A DNA stretch of 42,715 nucleotides, taken from positions 1 through 42,715 of the forward strand of contig JAKSPO010000015.1 in assembly GCA_024404675.1 (NCBI GenBank), in the 5' to 3' direction. This document shows, piece by piece, positions 25,673 to 32,734 of the stretch. The position numbers and the translations under genes are program-made. This stretch comes from Lachnospiraceae bacterium (lineage in GTDB: Bacteria; Bacillota; Clostridia; Lachnospirales; Lachnospiraceae). The stretch's first letter is position 1; the number at the start of each line of letters is the position of its first letter. The notes beneath the pieces were generated by a model. The model was given only the letters and a program-made list of their open reading frames with translations. It did no database searches and was not told the DNA's origin.

Positions 25673-25734
25673 GATGATTTATTCCCTCCTGAAAAGACTC
25701 CAAAGTATGGAAGCCCTTTAATCAATTTGAAAAT

Positions 25735-25763
25735 ATTATACCGATTTTCAATAGGGAAATCAA
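25735..25763 (-). promoter_or_regulatory. sigma-A-type promoter of pncB
   Basis: On the minus strand TTGATT (25758-25763), exactly 17 bp, then the consensus TATAAT (25735-25740). The predicted leader is about 55 nt. Confidence 0.75.
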
Positions 25764-25826
25764 TAGACGAATTATGCCTCCCGAGGCGTCGGCAGAGATT
25801 CCACCGAATCTGATTAAAATATGCCA

Positions 25827-25855
25827 TTGCCTGCCCGGTATGTTTTTTTTATACT
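25827..25855 (+). promoter_or_regulatory. promoter of the FMN-enzyme/isomerase pair
   Basis: TTGCCT (25827-25832), 17 bp including a T-run, then TATACT (25850-25855). It lies about 30 bp before the first plus-strand gene and is divergent from the pncB promoter 64 bp away. Confidence 0.65.
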
Positions 25856-25883
25856 GATAGAAAGCATAAAAAGGAGGCCCCTT

Positions 25884-26771
25884 ATGGGTATTTATACATC
25901 TAAGACCGACGAAATCACGAGACAGTATTTTGATTCCATTATGTTCACCCCGAGATATCTTGACTCGGATCTGGCAGACACCACTACCGAGCTGTTCGGC
26001 CGCACCTTTGACACCCCGATTACCACTGCTGCGCTCTCGCATCTTCATAAGATCTGTGACAACGCACTTTACGAGTTTGCACGCGGTGCGAAGCTTGCCG
26101 GCGCCGTACATTTCTACGGCATGTCGGAGGAGGACGAGCTTGACACGATGCTTTCCGCAGGTGCCGCAACCATTAAGGTGATCAAGCCGCATCTCGACGA
26201 CGAGGTCATCTTCCGTAAGATTAAGCACGCGGTAGACGGAGGAACCTTCGGAGTCGGTATGGACATCGACCATGCGATTGCCTGGAACGGCGGCTATGAC
26301 AATGTCCTCGGGCTTCCGATGCACACAAAGACAACTGCACAGCTTGCGTCCTATGTAAAGGCGGCAGGTATTCCATTTGTCGTAAAGGGCGTACTGAGCA
26401 TCGCGGATGCCGTGAAGAGTGCCGAGGCTGGTGCAGCCGGCATCATCGTATCCCATCATCACGGCATGATGGATTCTATGGTTCCGCCGCTTATGATGCT
26501 TCCCGAGATCAAAAAGGAGCTTGGCGATCGTGTGAAGATTTTCGTAGATTGCGGCTTCGAACGAGGACTCGATGTGTTCAAGGCACTTGCACTCGGTGCG
26601 GATGCTGTATGCATTGGCCGTGCGCTGATGGATCCGCTGAAGCAGAAGGGCGAAGGCGTTGCCGAGAAGATTAACGAGATGAATCGTGAGCTGAAGGCTG
26701 CCATGGCAAGAACCGGCGCTCGTACCATCAAGGAAATCGATCCGTCCGTTCTTCGGTTCCGCAGCTTCTGA
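25884..26771 (+). CDS. FMN-dependent alpha-hydroxy-acid dehydrogenase-like TIM-barrel protein
   Basis: 295 aa, start at ATG 25884 after AAGGAGG. The fold is read from the C-terminal half: PFVVKGVLSIADAVKSAEAG with the flavin lysine (K168), then IIVSHHHG (188-194) where the family has SNHGGRQ, and the FMN-phosphate-binding VDCGFERGLDVFKALALGAD followed by VCIGRALM. Its N-terminal FTPRYL-x-D resembles the MTPRYL-type segment. The arginine that normally binds the substrate carboxylate in this motif is replaced by methionine, so it may not oxidise a 2-hydroxy acid. It is shorter than classical members (about 350 aa). A sugar isomerase-like gene follows after about 40 bp. Confidence 0.75.
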   Translation: MGIYTSKTDEITRQYFDSIMFTPRYLDSDLADTTTELFGRTFDTPITTAALSHLHKICDNALYEFARGAKLAGAVHFYGMSEEDELDTMLSAGAATIKVIKPHLDDEVIFRKIKHAVDGGTFGVGMDIDHAIAWNGGYDNVLGLPMHTKTTAQLASYVKAAGIPFVVKGVLSIADAVKSAEAGAAGIIVSHHHGMMDSMVPPLMMLPEIKKELGDRVKIFVDCGFERGLDVFKALALGADAVCIGRALMDPLKQKGEGVAEKINEMNRELKAAMARTGARTIKEIDPSVLRFRSF

Positions 26772-26812
26772 TGTCCGCGCCAATACGATTATGAATGATT
26801 GGAGACAATAGT

Positions 26813-27637
26813 ATGAGACTTGGTTTATCCACCAATATGAATGCACACTCTGCAAAGGAGTGGGCCGAAACGATGCAGGCACTTGGCTGTAGAAGCGTTG
26901 TATTTCCTTTGGATTGTTCCGCAGATGAGGCGCTCGTTGACGAATATGTGAAAGAGGCAAAGGCACACGATCTTCTGATTGCCGAGGTCGGCATCTGGAG
27001 AAATGCCCTCGCAACCGATCCCGCAGAGCGCCGCAAAAATATCGATTACAGTATTGCGCAGCTTCGCCTTGCGGAGCGCATCGGCGCACGGTGCTGCGTT
27101 AATGTCGCAGGTGCCTTCGGTGCACGCTGGGACGGCGGCTACAAGGAGAATTTCACTAAAGAGGCGTGGGATGCTACGGTAGCAATGGTACAAGAGATCA
27201 TCGACGCCGTGAATCCGAAGAATACCTACTTCTCATTAGAGCCGATGCCGTGGATGATTCCCACCGGTCCCGAGGAGTATCTGAAGCTGATTCAGGATGT
27301 GAATCGCGAGCGTTTCGCTGTACATATGGACATCATCAATATGATCAATTGTCCGGACCGCTACTTCTTCCAAGAGGAGTTTCTTGAGAAAACCTTCTCG
27401 CTCCTTGGAAGCAGAATCAAGAGCTGCCACTTAAAGAATGTTCGTCTGCTTGACGGTTTTACCTTCCAGCTTTTAGAGTGTGACTGCAGCGAAGGCTGTT
27501 TCAATTTAGAGCGCTACGCAGAGCTTGCTAGCAAGGCCGATGCAGACATGCCGATGATTATCGAGCATCTGGCTAATGACGAGGCTTATCGCCAGAGCAT
27601 CGCCTACACAAAGGAAAGACTTGCCGCTTATCTCTAA
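26813..27637 (+). CDS. sugar phosphate isomerase/epimerase family TIM-barrel protein
   Basis: 274 aa of the xylose-isomerase-like TIM-barrel (AP endonuclease family 2) fold. Recognisable parts are an N-terminal MRLGLSTNMNAHSAKEW, a central LIAEVGIWRN strand, SLEPMPWMIPTG, where the metal-binding glutamate is expected, and VHMDIINMINCPDRYF with metal-ligand histidine and aspartate. IIEHL at the end supplies another. Start at ATG 26813 because GGAG lies 8 nt upstream. An earlier ATG six codons before lacks a site. Substrate unknown. Pairing with the FMN enzyme suggests a two-step oxidation/isomerisation of a sugar acid, as inference only. Confidence 0.82.
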   Translation: MRLGLSTNMNAHSAKEWAETMQALGCRSVVFPLDCSADEALVDEYVKEAKAHDLLIAEVGIWRNALATDPAERRKNIDYSIAQLRLAERIGARCCVNVAGAFGARWDGGYKENFTKEAWDATVAMVQEIIDAVNPKNTYFSLEPMPWMIPTGPEEYLKLIQDVNRERFAVHMDIINMINCPDRYFFQEEFLEKTFSLLGSRIKSCHLKNVRLLDGFTFQLLECDCSEGCFNLERYAELASKADADMPMIIEHLANDEAYRQSIAYTKERLAAYL

Positions 27638-27664
27638 GAAACGGTAGCCTCAAGGTATAATAAT

Positions 27665-27724
27665 ACGGACCAATGCGTCAGTCAGAAGAAGCTTCTCTTC
27701 GCTGAACCGTTGGTCCGTTTGTAT
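27665..27724 (+). terminator. terminator of the FMN-enzyme/isomerase operon
   Basis: ACGGACCAA (27665-27673) pairs perfectly with TTGGTCCGT (27710-27718), followed on the plus strand by TTGTATTTG. The 36-nt apical part can fold again (TCAG/CTGA and AGAAGCTTCT). Confidence 0.7.
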
Positions 27725-27771
27725 TTGATTCTGATTTCGTTTCTTCGAGGGCGGTATGCCGCAACATTGTC

Positions 27772-28191
27772 CTATGCCCACAGCGCCATCATAAGCGTTC
27801 CCGAAAGCATTAGCATAAGGCCGAGCATCGCGCGCTTTGAAAGCTTTTCCTTAAATACCACAAAGGAGAAGCCGACGGAAACCAGGATGCTCATCTTATC
27901 GATCGGTACGACTACACTGACGATTCCGTGTCCGATTGCATAATAATAGCATAGCCACGAGGCACCGGTCGCCAGTCCCGAAAGAATCAGAAAGAGAAGT
28001 GAACGCGGCGCGATATCGGTGATACTTCCCGCCGAGCCGACAATCAGCACCATCACAAACGAGAACACAAGTACCACAATGGTACGAAGTGCTGTTGCCA
28101 CATCCGAATCGGTTTTGCGGATTCCGCACTTTGCAAGTATCGAAGTAAGTCCCGCAAAAAGCGCGGAAAGAACGGCCATGAAAAGCCACAT
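27772..28191 (-). CDS. EamA-type four-helix membrane transporter
   Basis: 139 aa with four clear membrane helices and one EamA-like domain. The start MWLFMAVLSALFAGLTSILAK and the later WLCYYYAIGHGIVSVVVPIDK are typical of the drug/metabolite transporter superfamily. Single-domain members act as dimers. Start at ATG 28191, after AAAGAGGCG. The longer open frame adds a basic 30-residue stretch with no ribosome-binding site. Substrate unknown. Confidence 0.85.
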   Translation of the reverse strand: MWLFMAVLSALFAGLTSILAKCGIRKTDSDVATALRTIVVLVFSFVMVLIVGSAGSITDIAPRSLLFLILSGLATGASWLCYYYAIGHGIVSVVVPIDKMSILVSVGFSFVVFKEKLSKRAMLGLMLMLSGTLMMALWA

Positions 28192-28254
28192 AAGAAACGC
28201 CTCTTTTCCTCTCGCCGGCCGCGAACGACCGGGACGGTGTATTTTCCGTTTACG

Positions 28255-28288
28255 ACAAAACAGCGCAGCGGCTGAAACCACTGCGCTG
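28255..28288 (-). terminator. terminator of the 28307-28963 gene
   Basis: CAGCGCAG (28261-28268) and CTGCGCTG (28281-28288) form a perfect 8-bp stem. On the minus strand TTTTGTCG follows. It lies 18 bp past the stop of the upstream membrane-protein gene. Confidence 0.7.
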
Positions 28289-28306
28289 AAACATTACTCA
28301 CATCAA

Positions 28307-28963
28307 TCAATTCTTTCTGGTAAGCTTCATATGGGAGAAACGTGCCTGCTCTACGTTCAAAGCACCGCTTCCCTGTCCGGGTGCAGAATGACACTCCTCA
28401 ATCTCATAAGCATTCGGATAATGCTTGTCGATATACTTTGCAAGCATTCTGCAACCGTCTGCCGAAAAGGAAGCACGGTCATACGCATCTACATCAAAGG
28501 AATAGCTTCTGCGTCCCTCCAGACGGTCACGGAACAGAAGGATCTCCTTGGCACCGGCCTCAGCATCCTTCAGAAGATACTGACACACCTTATCCTCATC
28601 GAACATCTTAGAGGTGGTCTCAATCCACCATTTCTCGGGAATCTTCTTCGCAAAAGCTGACGTAACAGCAATCACCACAACAACCAAAACGGCATATACA
28701 ACCGTTCCCATCAAAGCATCGGTGTCCTGCGATACGCGAAGCACATCCGTCGACATAAACTTTGCGAAGGATGAGCCCTGCGACAGAAGCAGAACTACCG
28801 CGCCGATAATACCGATCCAGCGAACCAGTCCGAACCACTTCGGGCTGATTGACTCACCGGCCATCATCGGCCGAAACTTACGAAACTGAATTGCCACAAC
28901 GAACACCGCAACGGCAACCAGAATTAAAATCATTGCTACTGCATTATCCCTTAATACATCCAT
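28307..28963 (-). CDS. membrane protein of unknown function, three predicted helices
   Basis: 218 aa. Three hydrophobic helices (about 9-27, 47-65, 86-103) are followed by a soluble tail of about 110 residues, containing CQYLLKDAEAGAKEILLFRD and a conserved-looking HYPNAYEIEECHSAPGQGS. No family was recognised. Start taken at ATG 28963. An in-frame GTG immediately before it is equally served by the AAGGGG site. Flanked by its own terminator. Confidence 0.7.
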   Translation of the reverse strand: MDVLRDNAVAMILILVAVAVFVVAIQFRKFRPMMAGESISPKWFGLVRWIGIIGAVVLLLSQGSSFAKFMSTDVLRVSQDTDALMGTVVYAVLVVVVIAVTSAFAKKIPEKWWIETTSKMFDEDKVCQYLLKDAEAGAKEILLFRDRLEGRRSYSFDVDAYDRASFSADGCRMLAKYIDKHYPNAYEIEECHSAPGQGSGALNVEQARFSHMKLTRKN

Positions 28964-29072
28964 CACTTGTTACCCCTTAACCATATTACCGCGGCAGGTC
29001 TTAAAGGTACCGAACGGACCCTCCGCCGCAGCCAGATAACATTGTAACAGATTCTCACGCAGTAATCAAGTG

Positions 29073-29330
29073 TTAAGCCGTCATTCCGGACTTCATCGGA
29101 ACCATATCAAAAACGAGAATCTCATCGATGCTCGTTCCGAACACGGCTGCCAACACCGCAAGGTTGTCGATTGTCGGCATAGCAGCGCCATGCTGCCATT
29201 TGTAAATTGCCTGGGGCGTAGCAAAGCCGAAGATCGCCTGCAGCTCCTTCACCGACAGGCCTGCCTTCTTTCTCAGTACAGTAATGTTCGCTCCGGTTGC
29301 CCCCATGTTAATCACTGGCATCTGAAACAT
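29073..29330 (-). CDS. XRE-family helix-turn-helix regulator
   Basis: 85 aa. The helix-turn-helix is clear: ITVLRKKAGLSVKELQAIFG followed by FATPQAIYKWQHGAAMPTID, then a hydrophobic helix LAVLAAVFGTSIDEILVF. Start at ATG 29330, with GAGGAG 7 nt upstream. It follows the 102-aa gene by 41 bp, so the two are probably one transcript. It may regulate that operon or the nearby small transcription unit at 29801-30079. Confidence 0.85.
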   Translation of the reverse strand: MFQMPVINMGATGANITVLRKKAGLSVKELQAIFGFATPQAIYKWQHGAAMPTIDNLAVLAAVFGTSIDEILVFDMVPMKSGMTA

Positions 29331-29371
29331 AATAAACTCCTCTCCGCCGCCTGACAAAGAGAAGCTCCGCG

Positions 29372-29680
29372 TCAGCCGGCTCTATAAAATTCTGGCATGA
29401 ACCAGTCCTTTGTTTCTCTGCTTTCCTTCCCTGCGGCGCGCACATTCTTATTATGAGACGTCCTCGAGCCAAGCACATTTTTTCTAAGCTGGGCCTCGTT
29501 TGCGCCCTGATTCCACATTACTTCTCTGCTGCCGATGGCATTGCTCATAACGTAAAATGCACGCACGCCGTTAAGGTCGGTTTCTTCGAGCAAAATCTCC
29601 GGGAAGCTTCCCGGTTCCATAAGCCCTGTCTTGCAAGGCTCTGCATTGTTCATTTCATTCATTCGCAATACGTCTTTCAT
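29372..29680 (-). CDS. small protein of unknown function upstream of the XRE regulator
   Basis: 102 aa, start at ATG 29680 because AAGGAG lies 6 nt upstream. A longer frame adds 40 polar residues with no site. No family was recognised. The middle reads like a folded strand/helix region (FPEILLEETDLNGVRAFYVM), and the C-terminus is basic, with NVLGSRTSHNKNVRAAGKES. Position directly before an XRE gene resembles a two-gene toxin-antitoxin or regulator/target pair, but nothing else supports this. Confidence 0.55.
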   Translation of the reverse strand: MKDVLRMNEMNNAEPCKTGLMEPGSFPEILLEETDLNGVRAFYVMSNAIGSREVMWNQGANEAQLRKNVLGSRTSHNKNVRAAGKESRETKDWFMPEFYRAG

Positions 29681-29746
29681 GTTCTGCTCCTTCTTTCTTA
29701 CAGGTATCGGTCCCTGTGTCTGTGAATCGCTCTTGTCTCTTTGTGT

Positions 29747-29762
29747 TTCTACAATAGTAGAA
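29747..29762. promoter_or_regulatory. inverted repeat before the XRE operon
   Basis: TTCTAC-aata-GTAGAA is a perfect 6-bp inverted repeat 67 bp upstream of the 102-aa gene's start, between it and the terminator at 29801-29835. It could be the operator of the adjacent XRE protein. No clear promoter was seen beside it. Confidence 0.4.
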
Positions 29763-29800
29763 CCCTTATTCTCATTACTGTTTCTTTCGATTTCATGCAA

Positions 29801-29835
29801 TAAAAAACCGCTTACCCGATAGCAGTAAGCGGTTT
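29801..29835 (-). terminator. terminator of the small-ORF transcription unit
   Basis: AAACCGCTTAC (29805-29815) and GTAAGCGGTTT (29825-29835) are a perfect 11-bp stem with a 9-nt loop, followed on the minus strand by TTTTTTAT. It closes the unit that begins at the promoter 30035-30063. Confidence 0.85.
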
Positions 29836-29934
29836 AAATCCACACCAATCAAGAGTTACCCAAGCTGCTTTCGCAGTCGTGTCCCACCAAAACTTACACA
29901 CATCGAGCATATACCTGTTCCATGCAAAGAACAT
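29812..29934 (-). CDS. alternative overlapping 40-aa Trp-rich ORF
   Basis: A second frame inside the same transcript starts at ATG 29934 and runs MFFAWNRYMLDVCKFWWDTT to an end in the terminator stem. It holds five tryptophans and two cysteines among 40 residues, unusual for a chance frame. Its ribosome-binding site is weak. It may be a leader, a peptide, or nothing. It competes with the better-initiated 42-aa frame. Confidence 0.22.
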   Translation of the reverse strand: MFFAWNRYMLDVCKFWWDTTAKAAWVTLDWCGFKPLTAIG

Positions 29935-29984
29935 TCCATGTAATTCTCATTTTCAAGAAAGTTTATAATGAAAACACTGTTCAT
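29856..29984 (-). CDS. 42-aa small ORF with its own promoter and terminator
   Basis: This is too short for routine ORF calling but well supported by signals. GGGAAGGAG stands 7 nt before ATG 29984, a consensus promoter lies about 50 bp upstream, and a strong terminator follows. The peptide starts MNSVFIINFLENENYMECSL and ends GGTRLRKQLG, with three cysteines. No homology was recognised. It may be a signalling, leader or membrane-active peptide, or the transcript may function as RNA. Confidence 0.45.
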   Translation of the reverse strand: MNSVFIINFLENENYMECSLHGTGICSMCVSFGGTRLRKQLG

Positions 29985-30034
29985 TGAGGGTCTCCTTCCC
30001 GGGCAAATACCCGCTTAATCTGTCATCGTAGTGC

Positions 30035-30063
30035 ATTATAGCATATATTTTTTTATTTGTCAT
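30035..30063 (-). promoter_or_regulatory. consensus promoter of the small transcription unit
   Basis: On the minus strand ATGACA (30058-30063), exactly 17 bp, TATAAT (30035-30040). This is among the best promoters in the window. The predicted RNA runs about 230 nt to the terminator at 29801-29835. Confidence 0.75.
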
Positions 30064-30079
30064 TATACTTGCAGTATAA
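30063..30079. promoter_or_regulatory. palindromic operator candidate abutting the -35
   Basis: TTATACT-tgc-AGTATAA is a perfect 7-bp inverted repeat whose edge touches the -35 hexamer of the promoter at 30035-30063. Its placement is typical of a repressor or activator site. The XRE protein encoded at 29073-29330 is the nearest candidate binder. Confidence 0.5.
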
Positions 30080-30114
30080 CTGCGACGCGGCAAAGTAAGG
30101 CGGGTATCGAGGGC

Positions 30115-30243
30115 TCAAACTTTGAAGCCATCTGACATCCAGCATCTCTGTAGCAATGCATTATCGAAACAATCTTTTTTCTTTATACCAGTCTCAACGT
30201 CAATATAAAGCACATCATGCCGCCAACGAACCAAGCAACTCTG
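30115..30243 (-). pseudogene. possible remnant coding frame after the TIR gene
   Basis: A 42-codon frame with no usable ATG at its head runs to a TGA at 30115-30117. It reads protein-like (RWRHDVLYIDVETGIKKKD, then CFDNALLQRCWMSDGFKV). It could be the tail of a gene lost by deletion, or chance. Evidence is limited to amino-acid texture. Confidence 0.2.
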
Positions 30244-30250
30244 TTAATGG

Positions 30251-32734
30251 TTAATCCTGACTGATCCACATGGCCGGGCGAACGCCATTACAATCGCTGT
30301 TGACAGTACCACCATAGGTCGCGATATATCCCTGATAGTTGACAAGGCAGGCATGTGACTGTTCTGCGCCGGGCGTTCGGAGCCACCACCAGCAGGTACT
30401 ATCCTCTATATCTACGCCATTGGCGGTTGCATGTTTTGTAGGCTTGGTTTGTCTTGCCTTATCAGAAGAAAAATACATATCCGCTTCCGTAACACTAAGC
30501 AAAAACACTTTGTCCTCTGTTGCGTTTCCAGGGCTCACATTGGACCACATATTCCTATCTGCACTGACGTTCGTTATCAGTATTCTTTCCTTCTCCTCTG
30601 TTGAAAAGGCAGCGTTTAAAAACACCCCATTCAACCATGTGCGCAAGCCACATCTCTCCCAGGTCGTCCCTAAACTAGAGGAGTCATATTCCCGGCAATC
30701 TAACGCAAATTTGCTGATAACAAGGACTTTTCCTTCCGCTTTACCAAGTACAATCCACTCAATAGCTTCTTTTCCGTTATGTTCGTTGCTGTCCTGCTCG
30801 TAAACACCCCATAAAATGATGTCTCCAAGGTCAGCACTTTTCAATTTCTCTAGTTTGTACTGTTCGAAAATCCCACTTGCTTTTTGTGCACTATCTTTAT
30901 AACCCTTCAACGCGACAAGACTTTCATATGATTCAATAATATTACCGTCATTGAGCAAAGAAATGGCCGCATTATACTTTTTGTTCGGTATTATTACTGC
31001 CTCAAGAACGATCAAAAATACTATGCAAACTGCAACAATAGATATTCCGATGCCCAATGCTTTCTTGCGCTTTTTTGCTATATTTTCAGCCGCAACATGT
31101 TCCTCTTCAGCTTTCCGGGCGGCTTCCAATCGGTCAGCCTCTTCCTTAGCTGCCGCTTCCAATCGGTTAGCCTCCTCCTTAGCCTTGATCTCGGCAATCC
31201 TTTGCTGGCAGACAGAAATCTTCTCATCCGTGTCCTTCCAGCCGAGAATCGTCTGAAATTCACCAATTGCCTTCTCATAACTCGCGGCTGTATTCTCACT
31301 CATTCTGGTCATCGCCTTGGAATAAACACCATCCTTACGACATATCTCAGACTTGTCACGACACTCTTTCTCAAACATATCCGCAGCCTTGAAGCCTGAA
31401 ACACTCGCAAACAAATTCGCAGCCTTAATATATGACAACTCGGTGGCGGCAAGTTTCATCTCCTCTTGCGCATTCGTATAGATACCCATTAAACGATCAT
31501 TCTCATTGCGCTCATTGATACAGGCTATATATCCCCGCAATTCCGTTTTAAGTGGCTCTTCGCCAAAGCGCAACACTTTTCTATAATGATCGCTGTCATC
31601 AAAAGGCTTAGCACAATTGGCCAATTGATCCCGGTTTTTTACCTCTATCTGAGCCATCAGTTTTCCGAGATACGCTTCTGCATTCTTCGGGTCGATGTCG
31701 AGGACTTTTTCACAGTATGTATCCGCCTCGTCCCATTTTCCATCTTCCAAAAAGATAAAAACTCTCTCAAGGAGTGGCTTTATAGAAGTATTACTCGTAT
31801 TCAAAACGACCGTTTCCTTGACGTCATTCCTTATAACATCTGCAGAAATAATCTTTTTTACACCACGAATCAGATCCTGCATGAAGCCTAGCTTACTCAT
31901 GTCCTGTGCCTGCAAATGTGAGAATTCTTCCGGTAAATCATAGGGGTCCATATCACGATATGCCGGGATAAGCATCTTCTTCGCACCGCTTCTGATGAGC
32001 GCAAGATAACGGCTCCATTCATTTTTTACCCAAACTGAACTGAAATATTCCGGCTTCGTTCCAAGAACAACCATCACTTTTGAAGAATTCAGTGCAGCAA
32101 AAATGTAAGGCTCATATGCTGTGCCAAGCTTGTCCTCCAATGTAATCCGGGAGAAAAACACCTTAAAGCCTTCCAATGTCAACTGATGATACAAGTCTGT
32201 TGCAAGAACACTATCCTGTGTTCTACGCCCATTCGTATCACTTTCCTTATAGCAGATGAATACATCGAACGGTTCTTCTTTTGATGAGATTTCTAGAATA
32301 CCCTTTTGAATACCATCGATTGTCGATGCCTCCTCTTCATAAATCTGCCGCTGAAATCCATCTGCATACTGCAAGGCAGCCTTGTAGTCCTCATCAGCAA
32401 AAACGGAAGTAAACTGAGCACGATTTACAGTAGGAATACGCTTATGCGAAGTCGGGTCCTCTACATATTCGATACCGTAACGGCAGAGAACGAGTGACCA
32501 ATATGCCTCTGCATCCGTATTATCCTCATTCAAAATCTGCTCATAGATACCCATCGCCTTATCGAAATCGTTGTTTCGACGGAAATGGTTGGCTCGATCG
32601 TAAAGATTTGCCCTTTTGTCATCGTCAAGGCGAGGTAATGTTTGTTTTGTTCCACAACTATCACACACACCGACGGAGGAGCCTTGGTCAAACTCTATTG
32701 TACCGCCGCACATTTTACATTTAAAAGTTGCCAT
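30251..32734 (-). CDS. zinc ribbon-TPR-TIR-transmembrane-DUF6273 protein
   Basis: 827 aa. N-terminal zinc ribbon (C6, C9, C24, C27), then a TPR-like helical segment (about 40-85). A TIR domain follows at about 155-297 (FDVFICYKESD, FKVFFSRITLEDK, KVMVVLGTKPEYFSSVWVKN). E208 in AYEPYI sits where catalytically active TIR NADases have their glutamate. More TPR-like helices (about 320-500) and a Glu/Ala/Arg-rich coiled coil (about 505-555) come next. One transmembrane helix (about 560-580) leads to a C-terminal DUF6273-type domain (about 630-825; DIILWGVYEQDSN, WWWLRTPG, GVRPAMWI), which would lie outside the membrane. Start follows AAGGAG and overlaps the SIR2 stop by 14 bp. Likely a membrane-anchored sensor or effector. 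Defence function is an inference. Confidence 0.85.
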   Translation of the reverse strand: MATFKCKMCGGTIEFDQGSSVGVCDSCGTKQTLPRLDDDKRANLYDRANHFRRNNDFDKAMGIYEQILNEDNTDAEAYWSLVLCRYGIEYVEDPTSHKRIPTVNRAQFTSVFADEDYKAALQYADGFQRQIYEEEASTIDGIQKGILEISSKEEPFDVFICYKESDTNGRRTQDSVLATDLYHQLTLEGFKVFFSRITLEDKLGTAYEPYIFAALNSSKVMVVLGTKPEYFSSVWVKNEWSRYLALIRSGAKKMLIPAYRDMDPYDLPEEFSHLQAQDMSKLGFMQDLIRGVKKIISADVIRNDVKETVVLNTSNTSIKPLLERVFIFLEDGKWDEADTYCEKVLDIDPKNAEAYLGKLMAQIEVKNRDQLANCAKPFDDSDHYRKVLRFGEEPLKTELRGYIACINERNENDRLMGIYTNAQEEMKLAATELSYIKAANLFASVSGFKAADMFEKECRDKSEICRKDGVYSKAMTRMSENTAASYEKAIGEFQTILGWKDTDEKISVCQQRIAEIKAKEEANRLEAAAKEEADRLEAARKAEEEHVAAENIAKKRKKALGIGISIVAVCIVFLIVLEAVIIPNKKYNAAISLLNDGNIIESYESLVALKGYKDSAQKASGIFEQYKLEKLKSADLGDIILWGVYEQDSNEHNGKEAIEWIVLGKAEGKVLVISKFALDCREYDSSSLGTTWERCGLRTWLNGVFLNAAFSTEEKERILITNVSADRNMWSNVSPGNATEDKVFLLSVTEADMYFSSDKARQTKPTKHATANGVDIEDSTCWWWLRTPGAEQSHACLVNYQGYIATYGGTVNSDCNGVRPAMWISQD

